The notes under the pieces: model-generated
The model's database searches: none
What the model was told of the DNA's origin: nothing
Seen by the model: the letters and a program-made list of their open reading frames with translations, nothing else
Shown here: one piece after another, positions 54,982-64,000 of the stretch
Layout of the letters: every line of letters begins with the position of its first letter
How positions within the stretch are numbered: the stretch's first letter is position 1
Position numbers and translations under genes: made by a program
Assembly: GCA_030388725.1 (NCBI GenBank)
Contig: CP128857.1
Coordinates: 2,294,001 to 2,358,000 of the forward strand
DNA from: Prodigiosinella aquatilis
GTDB lineage: Bacteria; Pseudomonadota; Gammaproteobacteria; Enterobacterales; Enterobacteriaceae
Direction: 5' to 3'
Length of the DNA: 64,000 nucleotides

Positions 54982-55093
54982 AATAAATCCTTATCCAAGC
55001 TGGTACAGCAATAATCAATTAGTGATGGGGATCATAGGATTAGTAGATTGTTTTGTATAATATATTAATCATAATAAATGATATGTTTAAAAT

Positions 55094-55987
55094 ATGAATA
55101 TTGAACTACGACATCTTCGCTACTTCATCGCGGTCGCTGAGGAACTACATTTTGGACGCGCAGCTGAAAAACTGCGGATCTCCCAACCACCGTTGAGTCA
55201 GCAAATACAATTACTGGAAGCGCAGATTGGCGCCAGGCTATTAGAGCGCAACAATCGAACTGTACGTTTGACGCCAGCCGGCACTCAGTTTCTAAAAGAA
55301 GCCTGGGCGATCATCAATCAGGTCAATCAGGCCGCAGAGCGGGCTGCCCGTATCCAGCGGGGAGAGATCGGTGAACTGAATATTGGTTTTACTTCGTCAG
55401 CCCCATTTATCAAGGCCGTGTCACAAAGTTTGCTGCACTTCCGTCAATCCTACCCGGAAGTGCATATCCAAATGCAGGAAACCAATACCAAGCAGCAAAT
55501 TGAACCCTTACTCAGCGGCAAACTTGATCTGGGGGTAATGCGTAACAATCCTTTGCCGGATGCACTGCGCCATCAATTGTTACTGCATGAAGCGATGGTT
55601 GCGGTGGTTCATGAGGAACACCCGCTCGCGTCGACATCGGGTAAAACCATTAGCATTCAGCAGTTGGCAAACGAACCTTTTGTTTTTTTTGCCCGTGAAG
55701 TCGGCACTGCGCTTTACGATGAGATGCTGACCTTGCTGAAAAACTATGGCATCACACCGTATATTACGCAGGAAGTCGGTGAAGCAATGACCATTGTTGG
55801 ACTGGTGTCATCAGGATTGGGCGTTTCTCTTCTTCCCGCATCATTTATGCGTATCCGCGTGGATGGAGTGAAATATCTGTCGCTGTCTGAACAGGATGCT
55901 ATCAGTGAAGTGTGGTTGGTTACTCATCGAAATCGGCCAATCAATACAGCCGCCCAGACACTTATTTCACTTATGCTGCGTCAATAA
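55094..55987 (+). CDS. ynfL: LysR-family regulator YnfL
   Basis: A LysR-type transcription factor of 297 residues. The N-terminal winged helix-turn-helix is MNIELRHLRYFIAVAEELHF, with RAAEKLRISQPPLSQQIQLLE, then the ligand-binding domain (GFTSSAPFIKAVSQSLLHF; QEVGEAMTIVGLVSSGLGVS). Similarity to E. coli YnfL is high. It is divergent from ynfM with a 112-base AT-rich spacer, the standard setting for LysR control of its neighbour. The effector is unknown. Confidence 0.92.
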   Translation: MNIELRHLRYFIAVAEELHFGRAAEKLRISQPPLSQQIQLLEAQIGARLLERNNRTVRLTPAGTQFLKEAWAIINQVNQAAERAARIQRGEIGELNIGFTSSAPFIKAVSQSLLHFRQSYPEVHIQMQETNTKQQIEPLLSGKLDLGVMRNNPLPDALRHQLLLHEAMVAVVHEEHPLASTSGKTISIQQLANEPFVFFAREVGTALYDEMLTLLKNYGITPYITQEVGEAMTIVGLVSSGLGVSLLPASFMRIRVDGVKYLSLSEQDAISEVWLVTHRNRPINTAAQTLISLMLRQ

Positions 55988-56128
55988 TGTCGTAAATGTG
56001 TGCAGCGAATCACATAACGAATCAAATATTTGACGGCTTTTCATAAAAACTACACCATAGCGACAGTTTTTTTATTTTGCAGTGTAAAAAATACCAACAA
56101 TGCGTTAAAAACCAGGAGTCAGGTCAGA

Positions 56129-57346
56129 GTGATAGCCAGCGGTCAGCCCGGACATATTGATCAAATCAAGCAGATGAATGCGGGAACGGTTTATAGATTG
56201 ATTGATCAATATGGACCCGTGTCACGCATAGAATTATCCAAAAAGGCTCAGCTCGCACCAGCCAGCATTACCAAAATTGTCCGGGAACTGATGGAAGCCC
56301 ACCTGGTTCAGGAAACGGAGTATCAGGATGTTGGCAGTCGGGGGCGTCCCGCCATCGGACTGATACTGGATACCGAGGCTTGGCACTACCTTTCAATCCG
56401 GATCAGCCGCAATATCATTACCCTGGCGCTGCGTGATCTGAGCAGTAAACTGGTGGTTGAAGAGACGGTATCATTACCCACAGAACACCCACAGCCATTA
56501 CTGAATCGAATTCTGCTGGAAATCGATCAGTTCTTCATTCGGCATCAGAAAAAGCTCGAACGTCTCACGGCGATTGCTATTACTGCGCCAGGGATGATCG
56601 ATTCGACCACTGGCATTATCCACCGGATGCCATTTTATGATGTCGAAGAGATGGCCATCGGCCCGGAATTATCACAACGAACCGGCGTTCCTGTGTTCTT
56701 ACAGCATGATATTTGCGCCTGGACAATGGCGGAAGCATTGTATGGCGCTTCCCGTGGATGTCGGGATGTCATTCAGATTGTTATCGATCATAACGTAGGG
56801 GCGGGTATTATCACCGATGGGCGGATTCTGCATGTTGGCAGTCGTAATCTGGTGGAAATTGGCCACACGCAAGTTGACCCGTATGGCAAACGTTGTTACT
56901 GCGGTAATCATGGCTGTCTGGAAACCGTTGCCAGCACTGAAAACATGCTGGAACTAGCCCAACAACGTCTTAATACCTCCATGAGTTCCCTATTACATGG
57001 ATTACCTCTTACGGTTGATTCATTGTGCGAAGCAGCACTAAAAGGCGACCAACTGGCAAAGGACATTATCATCGGGGTAGGGAACAATGTCGGTCGCATC
57101 GTGGCCATTATGGTAAACCTGTTTAACCCTGAGAAAATCTTGGTAGGCTCGCCCTTGAACAAGGCGTCCGGTATTCTCTATCCGGCAATTATGGCGTGTA
57201 TTCAACAACAATCGTTGCCCGCGTACAGTCATAATCTTCACGTAGAAGCCACTTATTTCTATAACCAGGGCACGATGCCGGGTGCTGCACTGGTCAAAGA
57301 TGCGCTCTATAACGGATCGCTGTTGGTGAAACTGTTACAGGGATAA
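56129..57346 (+). CDS. mlc: ROK-family sugar regulator Mlc
   Basis: Mlc represses glucose and mannose PTS genes and is released by membrane-bound EIIB-Glc. The 405-residue protein has a helix-turn-helix (GPVSRIELSKKAQLAPASITK) and a ROK domain. The zinc site is in EIGHTQVDPYGKRCYCGNHGCLETVAS. I take GTG at 56129 (VIASGQPGHIDQIKQ) because it aligns with E. coli Mlc (406 residues) and has AGGAG upstream. A longer frame to 56030 lacks family support. Its neighbours ynfL and bioD2 match E. coli order. Confidence 0.94.
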   Translation: MIASGQPGHIDQIKQMNAGTVYRLIDQYGPVSRIELSKKAQLAPASITKIVRELMEAHLVQETEYQDVGSRGRPAIGLILDTEAWHYLSIRISRNIITLALRDLSSKLVVEETVSLPTEHPQPLLNRILLEIDQFFIRHQKKLERLTAIAITAPGMIDSTTGIIHRMPFYDVEEMAIGPELSQRTGVPVFLQHDICAWTMAEALYGASRGCRDVIQIVIDHNVGAGIITDGRILHVGSRNLVEIGHTQVDPYGKRCYCGNHGCLETVASTENMLELAQQRLNTSMSSLLHGLPLTVDSLCEAALKGDQLAKDIIIGVGNNVGRIVAIMVNLFNPEKILVGSPLNKASGILYPAIMACIQQQSLPAYSHNLHVEATYFYNQGTMPGAALVKDALYNGSLLVKLLQG

Positions 57347-57514
57347 TCTTCCTAGTCAGACTTTTCGCAGAAATACCATTGATTTCCACTGAAAAACAAA
57401 ACATTGAGCTAACGCAAACTGCTCTGATCTCCCTTAGCCTAGACTTTGGTTCTCAGCAGTCTGTTTAGGCTTTTGGTCTATGTTTTCAGATGGTACTTCT
57501 GGAGTGGTGTTTTC

Positions 57515-58180
57515 ATGTTAAAACGCATGTTTGTTACTGGTACTGATACCGCCGTAGGTAAAACGGTTGTATCCAAAGCGTTATTACAAACGCTATCGAA
57601 AACCCAAAAGGCGGTAGTGGGTTATAAACCGATAGCCAAAGAGTGCATGGAAACTGCAGAAGGGCTGCGCAGCAAAGATGCGCTCATTCTGCAACAAGCA
57701 TCAACGTTGGACCTTCCTTATAATCTCATCAATCCAATTGCTCTACTGGAAGATGAGATCAGTGCCAGCGAAACACTGATTAATTACAGTGCCATGACTG
57801 AAGGTTTGCAACAACTTAGTAATCTGGCAGATGTGGTCATTGTCGAAGGCAGTGGCGGCTGGCGTACGCTCATGAACGACATGCGTATATACTCTGAATG
57901 GGTCGTGCAGGAACAATTACCCGTCGTGTTGGTGGTTGGCATCAAGCTGGGTTGTATCAGCCATGCACTGTTAACCGCACAGGCCATATTAAATGATGGT
58001 CTGCCACTGGTTGGTTGGGTAGCTAACCGTATCAATCCTGGTCTGGCTAATTATGCTGACATCATTACTGCACTGCGTAAAAAAATCCCGGCACCACAGC
58101 TAGGCGAATTACCTTATTTGCCTCGAGCGGAACAGCGGGATTTGTCTTCTTATATTGATCTTTCCGCCATCAATCAATAG
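57515..58180 (+). CDS. bioD2: Dethiobiotin synthetase paralogue BioD2
   Basis: BioD2 (YnfK) is a paralogue of dethiobiotin synthetase BioD, which closes the ureido ring of dethiobiotin with ATP and carbon dioxide. Whether the paralogue works in biotin synthesis normally is unclear. The 221-residue protein has P-loop VTGTDTAVGKTVVSKAL and VVIVEGSGGWRTLMND in place of the BioD active-site segment, and WVANRINPGL. The ATG at 57515 (MLKRMFV) has GGAG upstream; the earlier in-frame Met adds a non-family hydrophobic stretch. Confidence 0.93.
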   Translation: MLKRMFVTGTDTAVGKTVVSKALLQTLSKTQKAVVGYKPIAKECMETAEGLRSKDALILQQASTLDLPYNLINPIALLEDEISASETLINYSAMTEGLQQLSNLADVVIVEGSGGWRTLMNDMRIYSEWVVQEQLPVVLVVGIKLGCISHALLTAQAILNDGLPLVGWVANRINPGLANYADIITALRKKIPAPQLGELPYLPRAEQRDLSSYIDLSAINQ

Positions 58181-58256
58181 CGGTTACGGTATCGAAAAAA
58201 TGTTCGGGCTATCATTGCTTCCTGTTCTAAAAAGGAACAGGAAGCAGGTGACATGT

Positions 58257-58625
58257 TTACGGATTAATCGGACGACCGGTTCTACGGTCCAGACAACGTG
58301 CGGAAGAGTTTTCCCAGTAGGCGTTAAAATTGCTGCTGTTTTTACATCTTTCGGCAGAATCAAGCGCCCTATCTTCACGATCGATATTTCTTAACTGACG
58401 ATCTGCCAATTTTTCTTCGATCTTCACTTTTTTGTTGCGTAGATTTCGAGTCTCGTTCCGATCTTCTTTACTCTGACGAACAGCTTCTTTTGATATGGCG
58501 CTATTACCATTATCAATAATAATCTGGTGTGTTTCAGCAATGCTGGGAGTACTAATACCAGCAAACACAACCAGCGACAGAGGAATCAAGGCTCGCAGCA
58601 ATGATGTGGGAAATTTTCGATTCAT
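58257..58625 (-). CDS. ynfB: DUF1283 periplasmic protein YnfB
   Basis: YnfB is a small exported protein of unknown function (UPF0482/DUF1283). The 122-residue precursor has a signal peptide (about 1-30, ending FAGISTPSIA before ETHQ), then a highly charged helical stretch (RQSKEDRNETRNLRNKKVK). It ends in the conserved NAYWENSSARCLDRRTGRPI with two Cys (RC about 94 and ARC about 109). E. coli YnfB (113 residues) is similar. In E. coli ynfB is near speG; here it is followed by the GC-rich insert. Confidence 0.9.
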   Translation of the reverse strand: MNRKFPTSLLRALIPLSLVVFAGISTPSIAETHQIIIDNGNSAISKEAVRQSKEDRNETRNLRNKKVKIEEKLADRQLRNIDREDRALDSAERCKNSSNFNAYWENSSARCLDRRTGRPINP

Positions 58626-58865
58626 GTTGTCACCCTGACAGAACAGCTTTGTTAATACAATTGGTTAAATACAAGCGATTATTTAGCAACGAAGGAGATA
58701 TACCATTCCTGATATTGATGAAACCATCATCCGCTTGGTGAAAATATCAAAAACGCAGGGAAAATCCTAATATATTCATCTCAGAAAACGGGAAAATTGT
58801 AAGTTAATAACTTGGATAATGGATGTAGCGAACTGAACTTGGCGCTGTTACGTCACAAGTGCCGG

Positions 58866-59945
58866 TCAGGTTGATGAGCTCCCAGCTCGCGCACGCCAGA
58901 TCTCGAACGCCACCATGGTAAGCGCGAGTACGACTGGACCGACAAAGAATCCCACCACGCCGAACACGACGACCCCGCCGATCAGCGCAATCAGCAGCGG
59001 CACAGTATGCAAGCGCAGGTATTTGCCGACGATGATCGGATAGAGTAGGTTGTCCGCGAGCCCGACCACGGCCGCGCCCCAGACCACCAGCAGCAATGCA
59101 TGTCCCCATTCACCGTTGAGCAGCAGGAGCAGTGCTGCTGGTGCCCAGATAATCGGTGGTCCTAGCAGCGGGATAATCGACAGCAACCCCATTACGATCG
59201 CCCAAAACCAAGCCGCCGGCAGATCGAGCCACCAGAACATGAGACCACCGAGAGCACCCTGGACGATACCGGCGAGCACCTTGCCATACATCGTCGCAAA
59301 GATAGTGTCGCTGACCACGCTGAAGACCCGTTCCGTTTCGGTCTGCGACAGTGGCAACAAAGATCGAACGCTCGCAAGCAACTCGTCACGATCCCGCAAA
59401 AAATAGAAGAGGAAGAAGAACGTCAGAACGAATTTGATCGTTCCCACGAACGATGACTTTACCGTAAAAGAACCGATCGCAGTCAGCACCAATCCCGCAC
59501 GCTGCAACAAATCGCCGAGATCCAGGCGCTGTCGCAGCCACTCCCATGCCGGTGCGATCCAGACATGCTGAGAGAGCGCTTCGTCCCAGACATTGGACTC
59601 GATCTGTGTCCGGAGAAGTCTGTATCCGCTGAGAGCCTCGTCGATCATGCTGGGGATGACCATGCCGGACGGCACTATCAGTAGCAACGAGAGTATGGTG
59701 ACGGACAGCGAGGCCGCGGCAGTGGGCCAGTGAATGCGACGGACAATCCAACGGTGCAGCGGCCAGCCGATCACCGCAAGCGCCGTGGCCCAAGCCAGTG
59801 AGGTAATGAATGGTCGCGCGATCAGATAGCATAGCAGCAATGCCAGAACGGTGAGCGCGAGCAATGCGAGGTTGGACAATCCACGCTCGGACCAGAAGCC
59901 CGCAGCAGATGGTTTCTGGCGATTGACGGGATCGGACTCGTTCAT
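58866..59945 (-). CDS. AI-2E (PerM) family permease in a GC-rich insert
   Basis: The protein belongs to the AI-2E/PerM family, which includes quorum-signal exporters and sodium/proton antiporters; function cannot be assigned from sequence. The 359 residues have about eight membrane helices, with FFLFYFLRDRDELL before the central loop, GIVQGALGGLMFWWLDLPA, and the conserved PLLGPPIIWAPAALLLLL. It overlaps the upstream P-type ATPase gene in an ATGA, so the two are translated as a unit. The DNA is markedly GC-richer than ynfB and ydfG on either side. Confidence 0.85.
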   Translation of the reverse strand: MNESDPVNRQKPSAAGFWSERGLSNLALLALTVLALLLCYLIARPFITSLAWATALAVIGWPLHRWIVRRIHWPTAAASLSVTILSLLLIVPSGMVIPSMIDEALSGYRLLRTQIESNVWDEALSQHVWIAPAWEWLRQRLDLGDLLQRAGLVLTAIGSFTVKSSFVGTIKFVLTFFFLFYFLRDRDELLASVRSLLPLSQTETERVFSVVSDTIFATMYGKVLAGIVQGALGGLMFWWLDLPAAWFWAIVMGLLSIIPLLGPPIIWAPAALLLLLNGEWGHALLLVVWGAAVVGLADNLLYPIIVGKYLRLHTVPLLIALIGGVVVFGVVGFFVGPVVLALTMVAFEIWRARAGSSST

Positions 59946-62707
59946 GGTCTTCGTGCCTCTCGTTGCGTTGCCATTGCGTCGTGTGCGGACTTACCTCGCC
60001 GACGCCAGAAGTGCTTTTCGAGCGACAGCACCGGTAGCCCGGCCAGCGCGACTAGCGTGGGTGCGATCCAGTCCGTCGCGTCGAGTGGATGGGTGTGGAA
60101 CAGTGCGTTCAGTGGCGGCATATAGACGAAGCACAATTGTAGTACGAGCGTGGCGGCGATCCCGAAATAGACATAGAGGTTGCTGAACAGCCCAATGCGG
60201 AACGCACTCTCCGTCAGCGACCGACAATTCAGCAGGTAAGCGCACTGGAACAGGATTATCGTCGTAACGGCTACTGTCTGCGAACGCGCGAGCACGGGCG
60301 CAATGCCGGCCGCGAGGTCGGAGTGGTACTCGTAGAAGAACAGGCTCATTGCACCCATGGTCATCAGTGCGCCGACCAAAAACGTGCGAAAAACCAGGAA
60401 AGGTCCGATCAACGGTTCGTCCGGTGGTTTTGGTGGGCGGTCCATCAGGTCCGGTTCTCGGGCTTCGAACGCGAGCGGTAAGGCGAGGGCGATCGCCACG
60501 ACAAGGTTGACCCACAGGATTTGCACCGGTTCGATCGGCATCTGCAAATGTCCGTCGACGATCGGGAAGAATAACACGGCAACCAAGATGATCATCGCCT
60601 GCCCAAGGCTCGTCGGCAGGATGAAGGCGAGCGACTTCAAGAGGTTGTCATAGACGCGGCGGCCTTCTTCCACCGCCGCGCTGATCGAAGCAAAGTTGTC
60701 GTCGGAGAGCACCATGTCGGCGGCTTCCTTAGCCACCGCCGTGCCACTTATTCCCATGGCCACGCCGATCTCAGCACGTTTCAGTGCCGGCGCGTCGTTG
60801 ACGCCATCGCCCGTCATCGCTACCACCTGGCCATCGGCCTGCAGTGCCTTGACGAGCCGTAGCTTGTGTTCGGGCTCCACGCGCGCAAACACGTGCGTCT
60901 TACGTACCAGGGCGACGAGATTGGCATCGGAGGTCGTCTCGATCTGGTGGCCAGTAACAATTTGTGCACCATCACCTTCGCCGTCGAATAACCCGAACAG
61001 GGAGCCGATCGTACGTGCGGTAGCCGGATGATCGCCCGTCATCATCTTTACTACAATACCGGCGCGCTGGCAGGCGCGAACGGCCTCGATAGCTTCTTCT
61101 CGGGGTGGATCGACCATTCCCACCAGACCGAGCAGGCGCAGTTCACGCCGCCATGTGGCGTCTTCGAGGCTCGGGATAGTGTCGACCTGGGCAGTGGCGA
61201 CACCAAGCACGCGCATGCCGCGTTCAGCCAGTGAATGCGCTGCCCCTTGGACAATGTCGAACTCAATCGACTGACCATCAATCACCGGACACAGCTTGGC
61301 CACCACCTCCGGTGCACCCTTGATGCAAACCAGCTGGCCACCCTTAGCGTTGGTATGTAAAGTCACCATGAACTGCTGTTCGGAATTGAAGGGAATCTCG
61401 TCCAAGCGCGCGTAAGCCTCGCGCAGCTCGTCTTCATTGAGCTTCGCCTTGCGCGCGGCAACGACGAGCGCACCTTCGGTAGGGTCGCCGACGATCTTCC
61501 AGCGACCGCCATCGTTTTCCAACGTGGCGTCGTTGCAAAGAACAGCAGCGCGCAGCAGTTCGGTCGCCACTGCGGACGCGGCAGGTGCCAAATCATCGTT
61601 ATTATGCAGTTCACCTTCGGGCGCATAACCGGTTCCAGTAACTGCGACGGTTCCCGTCGGTGTCCACAGCGCTTTGACGGTCATCTCGTTGCGCGTTAGC
61701 GTTCCGGTCTTGTCGGTACAGATGACAGTAATGCTGCCGAGCGTCTCCACTGCAGGCAAATGGCGGATGATCGCTTTGCGCAGCGCCATCCGTCGCACAC
61801 CGATCGCCGAGGCGATCGTGATCACAGCTGGCAGCCCTTCGGGGGTTGATGCAACCGTCAGCGTGATCGCCGCCAGTGCGCTGTGGATCAACGGGTACTC
61901 TCGCAGCAGTCCGACGACGAAGATCAGCACGGCGACCATCACGATCCCCAGCGTGATCGTCCGCGCCATGTGGCCTAGCCGGCGTGTCAGCGGCGTCTCC
62001 AGCTCGACCGTTTCGCTCAGCAGTTGCGAAATGCGGCCGAGTTCGGTACGGGCACCGGTGGCGATGACAATGCCCTTCGCGGTGCCAGCAACGACCAGCG
62101 TGCCGCCGAACGCCATTGAGCGCCGATCGCCAAGCACCGCCTCGGCCTTCACCGGTGCTTCGAACTTACTTGCTGGCACCGACTCACCGGTAAGCATTGC
62201 TTCTTCGACTTGTAGCCCGTTGGTTTCAAACAGCCGGACGTCGGCCGACACCTGATCGCCTGGCTGTAGTAGCAACACGTCGCCAGGTACGAGTTCATGT
62301 GCGGGTACAACGGTCGAATCGCCGTCGCGCGTGACAGTTGCCTGCTGCGGCATTAAGTTGCTCAATGCCTCGATAGCTTTGCTCGCACGCATTTCCTGCG
62401 CGAAACCAACTAAGGTGTTGATCACCACGACCGTCAGAACGACCACTCCGTCGGTAACCTTGCCCATCAACGCAGCGATCAGCCCGGCGGCGATCAGCAC
62501 GTAGATTAACGGGTCGGACAACTGACGCAGCAGGATCTTAAGCACACCGCGGCGTGGTCTGCGCTCGATATGATTCGGCCCGTGCTTGCTCAACCGAGCC
62601 AAGGCTTCCGTCGATGACAGGCCGTCGTCGGAGCTTTTCAGTATACTGAAGGTCTGTTCGACCGGGAGTGCGTGCCATGTAGGCAGAGGATCGGATGAAT
62701 TTTCCAT
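59942..62707 (-). CDS. Type II P-type cation ATPase (CtpF-like)
   Basis: A 921-residue P-type ATPase in the type II group (calcium or sodium/potassium-like). Domains in order are: cation ATPase N-domain (about 5-75), the actuator loop with LTGESVPAS, helix 4 with TPEGLPAVIT, the phosphorylation site ICTDKTGTLTRNE, KGAPEVV in the nucleotide-binding domain, and TGDGVNDAPALKRAEIG. Six C-terminal helices follow. Helix 6 reads ILWVNLVVAIALALPLAFE; the Asp found here in calcium pumps (WVNLVTDG) is replaced by Ala. Substrate is therefore uncertain. The gene is GC-rich and probably acquired. The ATG at 62707 has AGGG upstream. Confidence 0.9.
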   Translation of the reverse strand: MENSSDPLPTWHALPVEQTFSILKSSDDGLSSTEALARLSKHGPNHIERRPRRGVLKILLRQLSDPLIYVLIAAGLIAALMGKVTDGVVVLTVVVINTLVGFAQEMRASKAIEALSNLMPQQATVTRDGDSTVVPAHELVPGDVLLLQPGDQVSADVRLFETNGLQVEEAMLTGESVPASKFEAPVKAEAVLGDRRSMAFGGTLVVAGTAKGIVIATGARTELGRISQLLSETVELETPLTRRLGHMARTITLGIVMVAVLIFVVGLLREYPLIHSALAAITLTVASTPEGLPAVITIASAIGVRRMALRKAIIRHLPAVETLGSITVICTDKTGTLTRNEMTVKALWTPTGTVAVTGTGYAPEGELHNNDDLAPAASAVATELLRAAVLCNDATLENDGGRWKIVGDPTEGALVVAARKAKLNEDELREAYARLDEIPFNSEQQFMVTLHTNAKGGQLVCIKGAPEVVAKLCPVIDGQSIEFDIVQGAAHSLAERGMRVLGVATAQVDTIPSLEDATWRRELRLLGLVGMVDPPREEAIEAVRACQRAGIVVKMMTGDHPATARTIGSLFGLFDGEGDGAQIVTGHQIETTSDANLVALVRKTHVFARVEPEHKLRLVKALQADGQVVAMTGDGVNDAPALKRAEIGVAMGISGTAVAKEAADMVLSDDNFASISAAVEEGRRVYDNLLKSLAFILPTSLGQAMIILVAVLFFPIVDGHLQMPIEPVQILWVNLVVAIALALPLAFEAREPDLMDRPPKPPDEPLIGPFLVFRTFLVGALMTMGAMSLFFYEYHSDLAAGIAPVLARSQTVAVTTIILFQCAYLLNCRSLTESAFRIGLFSNLYVYFGIAATLVLQLCFVYMPPLNALFHTHPLDATDWIAPTLVALAGLPVLSLEKHFWRRRGKSAHDAMATQREARRP

Positions 62708-62816
62708 TTAAGTACCCTAATGTACCCATCACGCTCAGTGTCCCTCTGGAAACCAAACGTGATGTTTTCTCTAAAAATCGGCTGAAGTAAGCCGTATTAG
62801 GGTAAAACCCACGCCA

Positions 62817-63566
62817 TCACTCGTCTCGATACACCTTCAACCCAGCGAAAGTCTGATTGACCGGCATCATTTCCAGTGTGTTGATGTTAACGTGTGCAGG
62901 CAGAGTAGCCACCCAAAATACCGCTTCGGCGATATCATCTGGCATCAGAGGGTCTGCTTTATCGTAAGTTTGATGAACTTTGTCCTCATTACCTTTAAAA
63001 CGCACTGCCGAGAACTCGGTACCACCGACCAGTCCTGGTTCAATATTGGTCACTCGCACACGAGTACCAAACAGATCGGCACGCAGCCCCAGACTGAACT
63101 GACGTACAAACGCTTTGCTGGCGCCGTACACATTGCCGCCGGCATATGGCCAGTTACCCGCAGTGGAACCCATATTAATAACATGACCAATATTACGTTT
63201 CACCATATCAGGCAACAGTGCGCGGGTCACAAAGACCAGCCCTTTATTGTTGGTATCGATCATCGTTTCCCAGTCATTCACATAAGCCTTATGAGCGGGT
63301 TCTAAACCCAGCGCCAGCCCGGCATTATTCACCAGAACGTCGATGTTACGCCATGCAGCAGGTAACGACGTGATAGCCTGATCAATTGATTTTTGATTGC
63401 GAACATCTAAACGCAGGGTATGCAGAGACGCTCCCAGTTCATCTTTCAGTACATCCAAACGCTCCTGGCGACGTCCACAGGCGATAACCTTATGACCTTC
63501 TTTAATAAATCTTCGGGTAATGGCTTCACCAAATCCGGCTGTGGCACCAGTAACAAAAATAATCAT
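62817..63566 (-). CDS. ydfG: NADP-dependent 3-hydroxy acid dehydrogenase YdfG
   Basis: YdfG is a short-chain dehydrogenase acting on serine, allothreonine and other 3-hydroxy acids, and on malonic semialdehyde. The 249-residue length matches E. coli (248). The N-terminus MIIFVTGATAGFGEAITRRF binds NADP, NNAGLALG is in place, and the catalytic Ser-Tyr-Lys lie in MGSTAGNWPYAGGNVYGASK. It ends with a conserved NQTFAGLKVYRDE. The composition returns to normal here after the GC-rich insert. Confidence 0.95.
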   Translation of the reverse strand: MIIFVTGATAGFGEAITRRFIKEGHKVIACGRRQERLDVLKDELGASLHTLRLDVRNQKSIDQAITSLPAAWRNIDVLVNNAGLALGLEPAHKAYVNDWETMIDTNNKGLVFVTRALLPDMVKRNIGHVINMGSTAGNWPYAGGNVYGASKAFVRQFSLGLRADLFGTRVRVTNIEPGLVGGTEFSAVRFKGNEDKVHQTYDKADPLMPDDIAEAVFWVATLPAHVNINTLEMMPVNQTFAGLKVYRDE

Positions 63567-63589
63567 GCTGTTTTCCTCTAACGGCTATT

Positions 63590-64000
63590 TCATTTTTTCA
63601 GATAAGGGGCGATCAACGATAAATCAGCGGGGGAAAGACGATCCGCAGCGGTCTGAGCCTGATGCCAATAGGGATAGATCAATGGCGGGCGACTGACTTC
63701 ATCCAACCGTGCAATCTCTTGCGGGTTAAGCACAATATCCACCGCTTTAAGATTATCCTCTAATTGATCATCTGTACGAGCACCGATGATCACTGAACTG
63801 ACTGACGGGCGAGATAATAGCCAGGCTAGTGCAATCTGCGCCGCCGAAACACCATGCTGCCCGGCAATCTCGACCAGCACATCGACGATATTGTATAACA
63901 AACCTTCATCCCGAACCGGTGGCTCATTCCAGTGTTCCAGATGCCGTGTCGTACCATCGGGTGTCTGGTCACGCCGATACTTCCCGGATAGCAGCCCACC
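63590..64000 (-). CDS. Aldo/keto reductase, C-terminal part (partial)
   Basis: The last 136 residues of an NADP-dependent aldo/keto reductase are visible; the gene begins beyond the right edge. GGLLSGKYRRDQTPDG is the typical segment after the seventh strand, and the cofactor loop appears in SVSSVIIGARTDDQLEDNL. Exact subfamily cannot be settled from this piece. It is 23 bases upstream of ydfG on the same strand, so the two may be co-transcribed. Confidence 0.85.
   Translation of the reverse strand, partial: GGLLSGKYRRDQTPDGTTRHLEHWNEPPVRDEGLLYNIVDVLVEIAGQHGVSAAQIALAWLLSRPSVSSVIIGARTDDQLEDNLKAVDIVLNPQEIARLDEVSRPPLIYPYWHQAQTAADRLSPADLSLIAPYLKK

Noticed and set aside
62538..62756. Alternative start frame overlapping the P-type ATPase N-terminus
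   Set aside because: It is out of frame with the long, motif-rich ATPase and contains no recognisable sequence.
1..64000. CRISPR arrays, tRNA or rRNA genes, prophage genes
   Set aside because: No regularly spaced repeats, cloverleaf-like segments, rRNA sequence or phage structural genes were recognised by reading; a scan with dedicated models was not possible.

Overview
The window comes from a gammaproteobacterial chromosome of the order Enterobacterales, most likely Pectobacteriaceae (Dickeya, Pectobacterium or Brenneria type). The core genes keep long stretches of Escherichia coli gene order, for example trp-rnm-yciO-rluB-btuR-yciK-sohB-yciN-topA-cysB, rsxABCDGE-nth-dtpA and add-ydgA-manA-fumC-tus. 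Three features are not E. coli-like: trpG and trpD are separate genes, an N-type ATPase operon is present, and araBA is divergent from araFGH-araC. Species placement is inference from gene order and protein similarity recalled from memory; no search was run. The tus gene and its adjacent Ter site place the region in the replication terminus.

Layout. 1-5240: trp operon on the minus strand with promoter/operator, leader peptide and attenuator. 5377-15533: housekeeping block (rnm, a frameshifted yciO, rluB, btuR, yciK, sohB, yciN, topA, cysB). 15593-24002: dtpA, nth and the Rsx electron-transport operon. 24384-32738: a complete L-arabinose import and early catabolism locus (araA, araB, araFGH, araC) without araD. 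33018-35159: ydgJ-like oxidoreductase and yfeH-like transporter. 35461-42097: nine-gene N-ATPase operon atpDCQRBEFAG, followed by a small exported SnoaL/NTF2-like protein. 42666-49310: add, ydgA, manA, fumC, tus, with a Ter site just upstream of tus.

49439-53695 is a decayed Tn3-family element. It has a 5-bp target duplication (TATTA), a complete 38-bp right end, and a left end that seems split by an internal inversion. Inside are a broken tnpA, a Tat-signal sulfide:quinone oxidoreductase, a DUF2892 remnant and a twice-frameshifted IS256-family insertion sequence. It lies exactly at the stop codon of ynfM. 53698-58625 holds ynfM, ynfL, mlc, bioD2 and ynfB. 58866-62707 is a visibly GC-richer two-gene insert, an AI-2E-family permease and a type II P-type cation ATPase. 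ydfG and a partial aldo/keto reductase close the window.

Themes. The conserved genes cover tryptophan synthesis, RNA and DNA maintenance, redox control of SoxR (Rsx) and sugar regulation (Mlc). Between them sit at least four accessory modules: ara, N-ATPase, the Tn3 element and the P-ATPase pair. The N-ATPase and the P-ATPase both point to extra ion-transport capacity; the Tn3 passenger points to sulfide detoxification. No CRISPR array, tRNA or rRNA gene was seen.
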